From Synergistaceae bacterium (GTDB taxonomy: Bacteria > Synergistota > Synergistia > Synergistales > Aminobacteriaceae), in assembly GCA_017451025.1 (NCBI GenBank), contig JAFSSM010000021.1:62001-126000 (forward strand): a stretch of 64,000 bases of DNA, in the 5' to 3' direction. A program made the position numbers and the translations under genes. Within the stretch, counting starts at the first letter, position 1. Each line of letters starts with the position of its first letter. A model generated the notes under the pieces. That model was not told the DNA's origin and searched no databases. It saw only the letters and a list, made by a program, of their open reading frames with translations. Positions 9,571 to 18,068 of this stretch are shown piece by piece.

Positions 9571-9590
9571 CCCCCCTTGTCGCAGGGGGG
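9571..9590 (-). terminator. C6/G6 hairpin at the 3' end of fcl
   Basis: Six C and six G separated by an 8-base loop, just after the fcl stop codon, preceded by CCCCCC TAAAT. A strong stem but without a T tract, so terminator activity is uncertain. Confidence 0.4.
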
Positions 9591-9593
9591 ACT

Positions 9594-10520
9594 TTACGTC
9601 CGGGACAAGTAGTCCTCGTACGCAAGCCTTATCCCCTCGCGCAAACTAGTCCTTGCCTTCCAGCCCATACTTTCGGCCTTGCTGGTGTCCATAACTTTGC
9701 GGGGCGTTCCGTTGGGCTTGCTGGTGTCCCACCCAATCGCTCCGGTGTACCCCACAACCTCCGCCACAAGTTCCGTCAATCCCTTAATCGTAATTTCCTT
9801 CCCGCTCCCGGCATTAACTGTCTCATTCCCCGAGTAATTGTTCATCAGGAAAACACACAGCTCCGCCAGATCATCAACGTACAGAAATTCACGCAGCGGA
9901 CTTCCATCTCCCCAGCAGGTTACGCTTTTTGCACCGGACACTTTAGCTTCGTGGAAACGTCGTATAAGCGCAGGCAGAACGTGTGAGTGCTCCGGGTGAT
10001 AATTATCGTTCGGGCCGTAGAGGTTGCAGGGCATCACCGAAATATAGTCCGTGCCGTACTGAGTGTTCAGGTATTCGCAGTACTTGAGTCCGGAAATTTT
10101 CGCCAGAGCATAAGCCTCGTTCGTCTTCTCGAGATACCCTGAAAGAAGGTATTCCTCTTTAATTGGCTGAGGGCACATTCTGGGGTAAATGCACGATGAC
10201 CCGAGAAACTCCAACTTTTTGCAGTTGTTCACGAAGGCCGAATGAATAACATTCATCTCAATCATCATGTTGAAGTACATGAAATCCGCAAGTGCTGCTG
10301 AATTTGCGCCGATCCCTCCGACTTTAGCCGCCGCAACAAAAACATATTCCGGCTTTTCCTGCGCAAAGAACTCCTCAACTTCTGCCTGGCGTGTCAAATC
10401 CACTTCAGAGTGGGTGCGGGTGATTATGTTGGTGTAGCCTTGACGGTTAAGCTCCCTTACTATTGCAGAACCGACCATTCCGCGATGACCGGCTACGTAA
10501 ATTTTTGCTTCCTTGTTCAT
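9594..10520 (-). CDS. fcl: GDP-L-fucose synthase
   Basis: Converts GDP-4-keto-6-deoxy-mannose to GDP-L-fucose for surface glycans. 308 residues. Short-chain dehydrogenase fold with GHRGMVGSAI near residue 10 and the catalytic YALAK motif near residue 130 (S and Y also present in GSSCIYP); the family stretch NLYGPNDNYHPEHSHVLPAL follows. Start ATG 10520 has AAGGAG upstream; a frame to 10538 would absorb this site. No gmd partner lies in the window, so GDP-mannose dehydratase must be elsewhere. Confidence 0.93.
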   Translation of the reverse strand: MNKEAKIYVAGHRGMVGSAIVRELNRQGYTNIITRTHSEVDLTRQAEVEEFFAQEKPEYVFVAAAKVGGIGANSAALADFMYFNMMIEMNVIHSAFVNNCKKLEFLGSSCIYPRMCPQPIKEEYLLSGYLEKTNEAYALAKISGLKYCEYLNTQYGTDYISVMPCNLYGPNDNYHPEHSHVLPALIRRFHEAKVSGAKSVTCWGDGSPLREFLYVDDLAELCVFLMNNYSGNETVNAGSGKEITIKGLTELVAEVVGYTGAIGWDTSKPNGTPRKVMDTSKAESMGWKARTSLREGIRLAYEDYLSRT

Positions 10521-10554
10521 GGTATCGCTCTCCTTCATAACGTATAATTATCCC

Positions 10555-11085
10555 ATGAAATCAATACTCTTACACATTTGCTGCGCACCAGACGGTTCAA
10601 TCCCAATACCAGACCTTCAGGCCGAAGGCTGGAACGTTACGGGCTTCTTCTACGGGAGCAACATTCACCCGCAAGAGGAGTATGTTCGTCGTCTTGAAGC
10701 CCTGAACATTCTCGCTTCGCACTGCGGAATTTCGTGTGTCGTGGGGAATTACGAGCCTGAAGAGTGGCTTGACGGAGTCAGAGGACTTGAGGCCGAACCA
10801 GAGGGCGGAAAACGCTGTGAACGATGCTTTACGCTCCAGCTCGAGGCATCTGCGCGTGAAGCAGTACGTCTCGGGTGCGAGTGGCTGTGCACGACTCTCA
10901 CCATCAGCCCCCACAAGAACGCAGCACTCATAAACGCGATCGGCCAAGACATAGCGCAGAGGTTCGGGCTTCAGTGGGAAAATAGAATATGGAGGAAGAA
11001 AGACGGTTTTCTTCGGAGTGTAAAGGCATCGCGGGAACTTGGCCTGTACCGTCAGAATTATTGCGGGTGCATTTTCAGCGCATAG
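10555..11085 (+). CDS. queH: Epoxyqueuosine reductase QueH
   Basis: Last step of queuosine synthesis in tRNA, the non-cobalamin alternative to QueG. 176 residues. Family cysteine motifs are visible: HICCAPD near residue 7, RCERCF near 85, and a C-terminal NYCGCIF. The start at 10555 (MKSILLHICCAPDG) fits the family; the longer frame to 10513 overlaps divergent fcl. Stop codon TAG is the first arm of the hairpin at 11084-11128. Confidence 0.9.
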   Translation: MKSILLHICCAPDGSIPIPDLQAEGWNVTGFFYGSNIHPQEEYVRRLEALNILASHCGISCVVGNYEPEEWLDGVRGLEAEPEGGKRCERCFTLQLEASAREAVRLGCEWLCTTLTISPHKNAALINAIGQDIAQRFGLQWENRIWRKKDGFLRSVKASRELGLYRQNYCGCIFSA

Positions 11086-11128
11086 GCTATAATTCTCCTA
11101 TCCCATTATTGACAGGAGGTTATAGCCT
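11084..11128 (+). promoter_or_regulatory. Hairpin covering the ribosome site of the downstream acetyltransferase
   Basis: AGGCTATAA (11084-11092) pairs perfectly with TTATAGCCT (11120-11128), and TCTCCT (11094-11099) pairs with the ribosome site AGGAGG (11114-11119, one wobble) after a single bulged T. The stem starts in the queH stop codon and ends in the TTG start codon of the next gene. It would hide the ribosome site unless ribosomes finishing queH open it. No T run, so not a terminator. Confidence 0.6.
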
Positions 11129-11748
11129 TGTTTCGTCTCAGAGAACTTGAACGCAGGGACATTCCCTCGATAAATTCCTGGCGCAATGACCCTGAACTTA
11201 TCGCTAATCTCGGTGCACCCTTCCGCTACATCAATCCCGACGTAGATTCAGCGTGGTATGACGGCTACATGAAGTCCCGCAGCAATTCCGTGCGCTGTGC
11301 AATCGTTGCGGAAAACTCCGACGAAATTATTGGTCTGGTCAGCCTCATGAACATTGACTACATGAATCAGTGCGCAGAGTTTCACATTATGATTGGCAGT
11401 CCCCAGAACCAGAACAGGGGCGCAGGAACTTTTGCCGTCAACGCTATGCTGGAGCACGCCTTCATGAATCTCAACCTTCAGCGTGTGGAACTTTGCTGCA
11501 ACCTCAGCAACGCCAGAGCACAGCATGTTTACGAGAAGGCCGGGTTTATTCGTGAGGGGCTGAAACGCAAGGCCCGCTTCAAGCACGGAGAATTTATCGA
11601 CGTGATTCAGTACGCAGTACTTCGCGAGGACTACCTGTCTCTACGCAGAAATAACAGGGGGGGGGGGGGACAAAGATTTAGGGTCGTTCTGGCTGTATCA
11701 GGCAGTCGGCCTCTCAGAGATAAGCTATATTGTAGAAGCCTGCGATGA
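11128..11748 (+). CDS. GNAT acetyltransferase, first domain of a split two-domain gene
   Basis: RimJ/RimL-like N-acetyltransferase of unknown substrate. Start TTG 11128 (MFRLRELERRDIPSINSWRN) with AGGAGG nine bases upstream. Typical motifs: GLVSLMNIDY, the acetyl-CoA loop QNQNRGAGTFA, and NARAQHVYEKAGF. The domain proper ends near residue 172; then a run of 13 G (11657-11669) throws the frame into a tail of low complexity (GGGGQRFRVV...) that matches nothing expected. One G fewer would fuse it in frame with the next acetyltransferase domain. Confidence 0.78.
   Translation: MFRLRELERRDIPSINSWRNDPELIANLGAPFRYINPDVDSAWYDGYMKSRSNSVRCAIVAENSDEIIGLVSLMNIDYMNQCAEFHIMIGSPQNQNRGAGTFAVNAMLEHAFMNLNLQRVELCCNLSNARAQHVYEKAGFIREGLKRKARFKHGEFIDVIQYAVLREDYLSLRRNNRGGGGQRFRVVLAVSGSRPLRDKLYCRSLR
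11657..11669 (+). repeat. G13 homopolymer inside acetyltransferase gene
   Basis: Thirteen consecutive G. Codons after it in frame 1 give an unconserved tail, while frame 2 is a sensible acetyltransferase sequence starting DKDLGSFWLYQ. A length of 12 or 15 would join both domains. Could be a phase-variation tract or a sequencing error. Confidence 0.85.
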
Positions 11749-11764
11749 TGCTTTCGCTTCCAGA

Positions 11765-12115
11765 GTGTCCGAACGAGAGGATTATTCCACCCTGCTCAAC
11801 AAGTGGAACACATCAGCGGTAACATTCTGCGTCAGGACGGAAAGCATCAAGGGGTATGTTGTGCTTTATGCCAATAATTCGGGAAACAGGCGTGCATTCG
11901 TGCCAATGCTTGGAGTACGTCCGGAATATCAGCGTCAGAATTTAGGGCGATACCTTCTGAATGTCTGCGAGGAGTTTTCACGGTGGAAGAGTATGGAGGC
12001 AATTTCCCTTGAGGTGCACAAGACTAACATCAATGCTATTGGGTTTTACCGGCACTTGGGCTTCAGCGAGGAGACCGAACTAGAGAACAGCTACATTTAC
12101 GGCAAGAAACTATGA
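11765..12115 (+). CDS. GNAT acetyltransferase, second domain (frame open back to 11669)
   Basis: GNAT fold with the acetyl-CoA motif VRPEYQRQNLGRYLL and HKTNINAIGFYRHLGF. The only usable start in frame is GTG 11765, which has no ribosome site and cuts off part of the domain: the same frame reads sensibly from the poly-G run at 11669 (DKDLGSFWLYQAVGLSE). It is therefore more likely the C-terminal half of a fused protein begun at 11128 than a separate gene. Its stop overlaps the GAAGGAGG that serves the HIT gene. Confidence 0.65.
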   Translation: MSEREDYSTLLNKWNTSAVTFCVRTESIKGYVVLYANNSGNRRAFVPMLGVRPEYQRQNLGRYLLNVCEEFSRWKSMEAISLEVHKTNINAIGFYRHLGFSEETELENSYIYGKKL

Positions 12116-12132
12116 AGGAGGAATTTTTACTA

Positions 12133-12618
12133 ATGCAGCAGCTATACGCGACATGGAGAATGTCATACATTGAGGCACCCAAACACGAGGGGTGCATATT
12201 CTGCGATTTCCCGGCAGAACATAAGGACGACGAACACTTTATTGTGCACAGGGGCAAAACCTGCTTCGTCATCATGAACCTTTACCCCTACAATCCAGGC
12301 CACATGATGGTAATTCCCTTCAGGCACACGAACGTCTACGAATCTCTCACTGATGAGGAAGCCCTCGAACTTCACAGCCTAACGTCGAAAGCAATAACTG
12401 TCCTGAAGAAAGTTATGCGTCCTGACGGCTTCAACATGGGGATAAATTTAGGACTGACCGCCGGAGCAGGAGTAGCCGGGCATTTGCACAGGCACATAGT
12501 CCCGCGCTGGAACGGGGATAACAACTTTATGCCCGTGCTATCTGAGACACGGGTACTGTCTGACGCAATCGCCAACTCCTGGCGCAAAATCAAGGATGCC
12601 TGGAACGATAGCCTATAG
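12133..12618 (+). CDS. HIT-family nucleotide hydrolase/phosphorylase-like protein
   Basis: Histidine-triad protein acting on nucleotides such as Ap4A or AMP derivatives. 161 residues from ATG 12133 (MQQLYATWRMSYIEAP), chosen because GGAGG at 12117-12121 lies 11 bases upstream; a start at 12112 would overlap that site. Triad HLHRHIVPRW has histidines at about 117, 119 and 121. A CIFCDF motif near residue 22 is typical of the AP4A phosphorylase-like branch and may bind zinc. Translationally linked to the preceding and following genes. Confidence 0.88.
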   Translation: MQQLYATWRMSYIEAPKHEGCIFCDFPAEHKDDEHFIVHRGKTCFVIMNLYPYNPGHMMVIPFRHTNVYESLTDEEALELHSLTSKAITVLKKVMRPDGFNMGINLGLTAGAGVAGHLHRHIVPRWNGDNNFMPVLSETRVLSDAIANSWRKIKDAWNDSL

Positions 12619-13228
12619 AGAGCCTGCACAGCCAGCAACATATTCTGAGAAGATAAAACGCTCGGAGTTTATTGCGAACGTCTCAGTGTGCCACAGCGAC
12701 GAAGAAGCCCGTGAATTTATCGCGCAAATTTCTTCGCAGTACAGGGACGCAACGCACAACTGCCGGGCGTTTATTCTTGCTGACGGAACAGAATACAGCT
12801 CCGACGACGGCGAACCTTCAGGTACAGCAGGCAAACCCATACTCAACGCCATAAAGCACTGCGGCCTGGTGAATACTGTTGTGGTGGTAACGAGATATTT
12901 CGGCGGCGTGAAACTTGGGGTAAGGGGTTTAATCGATGCATACGGCGAAACTGCGCAGAAGGCACTTGAGATTGCGGGAAGTGTAGAACGAATCATGACG
13001 AGGAGAGTTTCTGTGTCGATGGGCTATGCCGCAATGGGAACAGTTACCCGTCTTCTTGACGTTGCTGGAGCATCCGGGCTTGAGTGGGATTTTGGCGGCG
13101 GCGAGAGTGTTAGAGTTATTTGTGATGTGCCGGAGAGTGAGAGCGAGAGGGTTTCGGGAGAACTTGAGGAGCTGACGGTACGCGGGTTAATCTCCGGCTG
13201 GGAATATCATGCCAAGTCGAACAATTAG
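12596..13228 (+). CDS. YigZ/IMPACT family protein
   Basis: 210 residues. N-terminal UPF0029/IMPACT domain with the conserved stretches ATHNCRAFI, SSDDGEPSGTAGKPIL and VVVTRYFGGVKLGVRGL; C-terminal DUF1949-like domain from about residue 135. Cellular role is unclear; eukaryotic IMPACT acts in translation control. It overlaps the HIT gene by 23 bases, so translation is coupled. Confidence 0.9.
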   Translation: MPGTIAYREPAQPATYSEKIKRSEFIANVSVCHSDEEAREFIAQISSQYRDATHNCRAFILADGTEYSSDDGEPSGTAGKPILNAIKHCGLVNTVVVVTRYFGGVKLGVRGLIDAYGETAQKALEIAGSVERIMTRRVSVSMGYAAMGTVTRLLDVAGASGLEWDFGGGESVRVICDVPESESERVSGELEELTVRGLISGWEYHAKSNN

Positions 13229-13280
13229 TGTTATGCTAATCACACGCTCATAGAAAATTTTCAGGAAGGCAGATATAGTT

Positions 13281-15635
13281 ATGGAGAACTTAACGCTGAA
13301 ACAGCTCAAAGTGGACGAGAGCGCAATTGTTGATTCTGTCGGGGACAATGACTCAGCGAAAGGATTGCGGCAGCATTTGCTCGATATGGGCATAATACCA
13401 GGTGCACGCGTCAAAATGATTCGCACCGCCCCAATGGGAGATCCCATCGAGATTCGCATTCACGACTACGAACTCACACTCCGTGCCGACGATGCAGGAC
13501 GAATTACGGTCAGGCCCGCACGCGACACGGAGACAGCCGAACGCTTCATCAGTGCACTTCACAGCATCGAGCACCCAGGACTCGGTGAAGAGGGCAAGTA
13601 TCACCTTCAGGACGAAGGCGAACCGCTCCCGGAAGGTACCACATTGACATTTGCGCTTGCAGGCAACCAGAACTCCGGCAAGACCACTCTCTTCAACCAG
13701 CTCACCGGAGCAAACCAGAGAATCGGAAATTTTCCAGGAGTAACTGTTGACCGCAAGGACGGGGTCATCAAGGGACATCCCGACACACTCATTACAGACC
13801 TGCCCGGCATTTACTCGATGTCCCCCTACAGCGGCGAAGAAATAGTTTCGCGCAACTTTATCCTCAACGAAAAACCCAAAGCCATCATCAACATAATTGA
13901 CGCAACTAACATTGAACGCAACCTGTATCTCACCGTTCAGCTGATGGAGATGCAGATTCCTATGGTCGCGGCGTTGAACATGATGGACGAACTCAGCGGC
14001 AACGGCGGCACGATCGACATAAACAGGATGGAGTCGTTGCTGGGAGTGCCGGTTATCCCGATTTCTGCCCTTAAGAACGAGGGAGTTGATGAGCTGGTCA
14101 ATCACGCTGTACACATTGCCAAGTATCAGGAAAAACCCAAGCGTTATGATTTTTGCGGGGAAGAGGACCACGACGGAGCAGTTCACCGTGCAATTCACGC
14201 AATATCGCACCTGATTCAGGATCACGCAGAAAGAGCAGCTCTTCCTCTGCGTTTCGCGGCCAGCAAGGTAATCGAGAACGACCAGCTGGTGATAAAGCAG
14301 CTTGGCCTTGAGCAGAATGAACAAGAAATGCTCGAACACATAATCCTTCAGATGGAACATGAACGTGGCCTCGACAGAAATGCGGCAATGGCGGATATGC
14401 GCTTTACGTTCATCCAGAAGGTATGTGCGCAGAGCGTAGTCAAGCCGCGCGAGAGCAAAGAACATCTCCGGAGCCAGAAACTTGACGGAATTTTGACGGG
14501 CAAATACACGGCAATTCCGGTGTTCTTGGCCGTAATGGTGTCGATATTCTTCCTGACGTTCAACGTAATCGGCGCATACCTTCAGGAAGTTCTGGAGGGC
14601 TTTATCGAATCTTTCACGCAATATGCGGACGCATTAATGACCAGTGCAGGGGTGAATGATGTGCTTCACGGTCTGGTCATCGACGGAATTTTTGCGGGAA
14701 TAGGAAGCGTGCTATCCTTCCTGCCCATAATCGTAACGCTGTTCTTCTTCCTGTCGATACTTGAGGATACCGGCTACACAGCACGAGTTGCTTTCTTCAT
14801 GGATAAGTTATTGAGGAAAATCGGGCTGTCCGGGCGGAGCATTGTCCCGATGTTAATCGGCTTCGGCTGTACCGTTCCCGCAGTAATGTCCACACGAACA
14901 CTTCCCAGCGAGCGCGACCGCAGAATGACGATATTATTGACACCGTTCATGAGCTGTACGGCCAAGCTGCCGATATATGCGTTCTTCGTCAATGCGTTTT
15001 TCCCGGAACACGGAGGACTAATCATGACTGGACTCTACCTGCTGGGAATAGTCGTTGGGATTCTGGTTGCTCTGCTCTACAAAAATACGCTGTTTAGGGG
15101 AGAGGCTGTACCGTTCGTGATGGAGCTTCCGAATTACAGGATGCCAGGAGCAAGAAATGTGTTGATGCTTATGTGGGAGAAGGCTAAAGATTTCATTCAG
15201 CGCGCGTTCTCCGTGATATTCGTTGCAACAGTAGTTGTATGGTTCCTGCAGAGTTTTGACCTGCACTTCGGCCTTGCGGAAAACCCTGACGTTAGCATTC
15301 TGGCCTATGTTTCGGGACTGCTTGTGCCTCTGCTTGCGCCAATAGGGTTAGGCGACTGGAGAATATGCACCTCACTAATCAGCGGCTTCATGGCGAAAGA
15401 GTCCGTAGTCTCTACGCTTGAAGTCCTCTTCGGCGACAACGTAAGCTCCGCAATTTCGTCCGTGTCTGCCGCGTCATTGCCGGTGTTCAGCCTGCTCTAT
15501 GCTCCGTGCGTTGCGGCGATTGCGTCGATACGGCGAGAACTGGGCGGAAAATGGGCAGCAGGTGTAGTGCTCTGGCAGTGTGCAGTTGCGTGGATTGCGG
15601 CGTTAATCACCCGAATGATTATGCTGATGTTCTAG
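13281..15635 (+). CDS. feoB: Ferrous iron transporter, FeoA-FeoB fusion
   Basis: Inner-membrane Fe(II) importer. 784 residues. An FeoA-like SH3 domain fills residues 1-80 (LRQHLLDMGIIPGARVKMIR); after a linker, the FeoB G domain has GNQNSGKTTLFNQLTG near residue 130, the switch-I region NFPGVTVDR, DLPGIYS and a guanine-specificity motif NMMD. Gate domains with IGFGCTVPAVMSTRTL and the related C-terminal repeat follow from about residue 410. Start ATG 13281 with AGGAAGG upstream. Such fusions exist but are less common than separate genes. No feoC seen. Confidence 0.94.
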   Translation: MENLTLKQLKVDESAIVDSVGDNDSAKGLRQHLLDMGIIPGARVKMIRTAPMGDPIEIRIHDYELTLRADDAGRITVRPARDTETAERFISALHSIEHPGLGEEGKYHLQDEGEPLPEGTTLTFALAGNQNSGKTTLFNQLTGANQRIGNFPGVTVDRKDGVIKGHPDTLITDLPGIYSMSPYSGEEIVSRNFILNEKPKAIINIIDATNIERNLYLTVQLMEMQIPMVAALNMMDELSGNGGTIDINRMESLLGVPVIPISALKNEGVDELVNHAVHIAKYQEKPKRYDFCGEEDHDGAVHRAIHAISHLIQDHAERAALPLRFAASKVIENDQLVIKQLGLEQNEQEMLEHIILQMEHERGLDRNAAMADMRFTFIQKVCAQSVVKPRESKEHLRSQKLDGILTGKYTAIPVFLAVMVSIFFLTFNVIGAYLQEVLEGFIESFTQYADALMTSAGVNDVLHGLVIDGIFAGIGSVLSFLPIIVTLFFFLSILEDTGYTARVAFFMDKLLRKIGLSGRSIVPMLIGFGCTVPAVMSTRTLPSERDRRMTILLTPFMSCTAKLPIYAFFVNAFFPEHGGLIMTGLYLLGIVVGILVALLYKNTLFRGEAVPFVMELPNYRMPGARNVLMLMWEKAKDFIQRAFSVIFVATVVVWFLQSFDLHFGLAENPDVSILAYVSGLLVPLLAPIGLGDWRICTSLISGFMAKESVVSTLEVLFGDNVSSAISSVSAASLPVFSLLYAPCVAAIASIRRELGGKWAAGVVLWQCAVAWIAALITRMIMLMF

Positions 15636-15637
15636 CA

Positions 15638-16432
15638 ATGAATATAACTATGCTCGGAACAGGCAACGCCCTAGTTACTGAGTGCTACAACACGTGCTTC
15701 GTTCTTGGTGAAGGCTTCCTTGTTGACACAGGAGGCGGCAGCGGAATCCTTCACCAGCTCAGGCACGCAGGCTTTACCCTTCAAGACATTCACGACGTGT
15801 TCATCACCCACAGCCACATCGACCATATTCTGGGTGCAGTCTGGCTCATCCGGATTACTGCCCAGATGATGCACAGGGACAATTACTCCGGCGACCTGGC
15901 CATCTACTCACACAATGAGGTTATCCCGCTCCTGAATGACCTTGCACAAAAATTACTGCTCCCATATCAGGCAGAGTATCTTGGCCCGCGCATTCACCTT
16001 CACACCGTCAGAAATGGCGAGGCCCGCACAATTTCCGGCCAAGAGTTCACGTTTTTCGACATTCATTCCGAGCGCACAAAGCAGTACGGATTCGTGATGA
16101 GCTATGACGGCGGTAAAAGACTGGTGTGTTACGGGGACGAGCCGTGCCACGCTTCATGTGAACATTACGCCGAAAATGCGGACTGGGTGCTTCACGAGTC
16201 GTTCTGCCTGCATTCTGACGCTGAAACCCTCAAGCCCTACGAGAAACACCACAGCACCGTCAAAGATGCCGCCTCGCTAGCGCAAAGGCTGGGCGTGAAA
16301 AATCTCCTGCTCTACCACACCGAAGACTCAGACCTTCAGCACAGAAAAGAACGTTACACATCTGAAGCCAGGCAGTATTTCAGCGGAAATGTGTATGTGC
16401 CTGATGATTTGGAGACACTCGCGCTTTTGTGA
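15638..16432 (+). CDS. Metallo-beta-lactamase-fold hydrolase, RNase Z-like
   Basis: 264 residues from ATG 15638 (MNITMLGTGNALVTECYN), two bases past the feoB stop, so probably read by coupled translation; no strong ribosome site. The metal motif HSHIDH lies near residue 65, a further DE near 165 and a late histidine in LLLYHTED. The GTG and tRNase-Z-like pattern suggests a phosphodiesterase, but the length and lack of an exosite arm leave the substrate open. A frame to 15506 inside feoB is not used. Confidence 0.85.
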   Translation: MNITMLGTGNALVTECYNTCFVLGEGFLVDTGGGSGILHQLRHAGFTLQDIHDVFITHSHIDHILGAVWLIRITAQMMHRDNYSGDLAIYSHNEVIPLLNDLAQKLLLPYQAEYLGPRIHLHTVRNGEARTISGQEFTFFDIHSERTKQYGFVMSYDGGKRLVCYGDEPCHASCEHYAENADWVLHESFCLHSDAETLKPYEKHHSTVKDAASLAQRLGVKNLLLYHTEDSDLQHRKERYTSEARQYFSGNVYVPDDLETLALL

Positions 16433-16499
16433 GAGTTGATTTTGCAGGAATGAGGGGTTAATCTTTCACGCGAAATTTTTTCAGGAGAGATAATCAATT

Positions 16500-18068
16500 A
16501 TGCTCATCAAGATTCTATTAGTGGTGATATTTTTCGGGGTAATGCTCGGTATTGGCTTCTGGTGCCGCAAACATTCTACTGACGTTAGCGGCTTTGTGCT
16601 GGGCGGTCGTTCGGTCGGACCGTGGCTCACTGCGTTTGCGTACGGCACAAGCTACTTCTCGGCGGTCGTGTTCGTGGGATATGCCGGACAATTCGGATGG
16701 CGTTACGGCATTGCGGCAACATGGGCAGGACTCGGCAACGCGTTTATCGGTTCGCTGATGGCGTGGGCAGTTCTCGGCAGAAGAACCCGCATAATGAGTC
16801 AGTACTTATCCAGCGCAACGATGCCCGACTTCTTCGGAAAGAGGTTTAACAGCGACGCGCTAAAGATTGTGGCCTCGCTAATCTGCTTCGTGTTCCTGAT
16901 TCCCTACACCGCTTCACTCTATAACGGATTGAGCCGCTTATTCGGAATGGCCTTCAGCGTGGATTACTCCGTGTGCGTGGTCTTTATGGCGGTGCTTACG
17001 GGAATTTACGTTGTGGCTGGTGGTTATATGGCTACGGCAATCAACGATTTCATTCAAGGAATAATAATGCTTGTGGGAATTGTGGCGGTGATTATAGCGG
17101 TACTCGAGAGCAAGGGAGGTTTCACGACGGCACTTGCTGGCATCTCGAAAATCTCTGACCCTCACGCTTCGAGCGAGCTTGCGCAGTCGCCGGGAATCTT
17201 CGCGTCATTCTTCGGACCTGACCCCGAGAACTTGCTGGGCGTTGTGATTTTGACCAGTCTGGGAACGTGGGGACTGCCTCAGATGGTGCAGAAGTTCTAC
17301 GCAATCAAGAACGAGGGCGACATCAACAAGGGCACGGTAATTTCGACGCTGTTTGCGCTGGTTGTTGCCGGAGGGTGCTACTTCTTAGGAGGATTCGGAA
17401 GGTTATTCACCGCACAGCTTGACCCGACAGGCGCGGGAGTTCCTGCGGGCGGCTACGACTCGGTTATTCCCGTAATGCTCTCGGGACTGCCTGATATTCT
17501 GCTGGGAGTTGTGGTGATTTTGGTGCTCTCCGCGTCAATGTCTACCCTGTCGTCGCTGGTTCTGGCCTCAAGCTCAACGCTGACCCTTGACCTGCTGAAA
17601 GGGCACATCATCAAGGACATGGACGAGAAACGCCAGGTGAAGATTATGCGCATTCTAATCGTGGTGTTCATCGCAATATCCGTAGTGCTCGCGCTGATAC
17701 AGTACCGCTCAAATGTAACGTTCATTGCGCAGTTGATGGGTGTATCTTGGGGTGCACTGGCCGGAGCATTCCTCGCACCGTTCATGTACAGCCTGTATTG
17801 GAAGGGAGTCACGAAATTATCATGCTGGGTGAACTTCCTGTTCTCCAGCGTCGTGATGGTCGCAAATATTTTCGTGAGGCCGGACTTCCCTGAAATTTTG
17901 CGCTCGCCGATTAACGCCGGAGCCTTCTGTATGCTGGCAGGGTTCGTGATTGTGCCGGTTGTGAGCCTCGTAACTCCGAAGCCCGACAAGAAATTTGTGG
18001 ACGATGCGTTCTCGTGCTACACCAAGACCGTAACGGTCAGGCAGTCAAGCGCACTGGCAGATGACTAG
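16500..18068 (+). CDS. Sodium:solute symporter (SSS family)
   Basis: 522-residue inner-membrane transporter with about 13 hydrophobic helices. SSS signatures include GFVLGGRSVGPWLTAFAYG near residue 30, AGGYMATAINDFIQG near 175 and the LSASMSTLSSLVLASSS stretch near 345 typical of the sodium site. Substrate not predictable; the overlapping amidohydrolase gene suggests uptake of a compound it hydrolyses. Preceded by TCAGGAGAGAT. Confidence 0.9.
   Translation: MLIKILLVVIFFGVMLGIGFWCRKHSTDVSGFVLGGRSVGPWLTAFAYGTSYFSAVVFVGYAGQFGWRYGIAATWAGLGNAFIGSLMAWAVLGRRTRIMSQYLSSATMPDFFGKRFNSDALKIVASLICFVFLIPYTASLYNGLSRLFGMAFSVDYSVCVVFMAVLTGIYVVAGGYMATAINDFIQGIIMLVGIVAVIIAVLESKGGFTTALAGISKISDPHASSELAQSPGIFASFFGPDPENLLGVVILTSLGTWGLPQMVQKFYAIKNEGDINKGTVISTLFALVVAGGCYFLGGFGRLFTAQLDPTGAGVPAGGYDSVIPVMLSGLPDILLGVVVILVLSASMSTLSSLVLASSSTLTLDLLKGHIIKDMDEKRQVKIMRILIVVFIAISVVLALIQYRSNVTFIAQLMGVSWGALAGAFLAPFMYSLYWKGVTKLSCWVNFLFSSVVMVANIFVRPDFPEILRSPINAGAFCMLAGFVIVPVVSLVTPKPDKKFVDDAFSCYTKTVTVRQSSALADD

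Noticed and set aside
13353-14621. 422-codon open frame on the minus strand
   Set aside because: Lies fully antisense to feoB, whose motifs are unmistakable; the translation has no family features.
15506-15637. Longer start for the metallo-beta-lactamase-fold gene
   Set aside because: It would overlap feoB by 130 bases and add residues unlike the family; MLGTGNA at the chosen start is typical.
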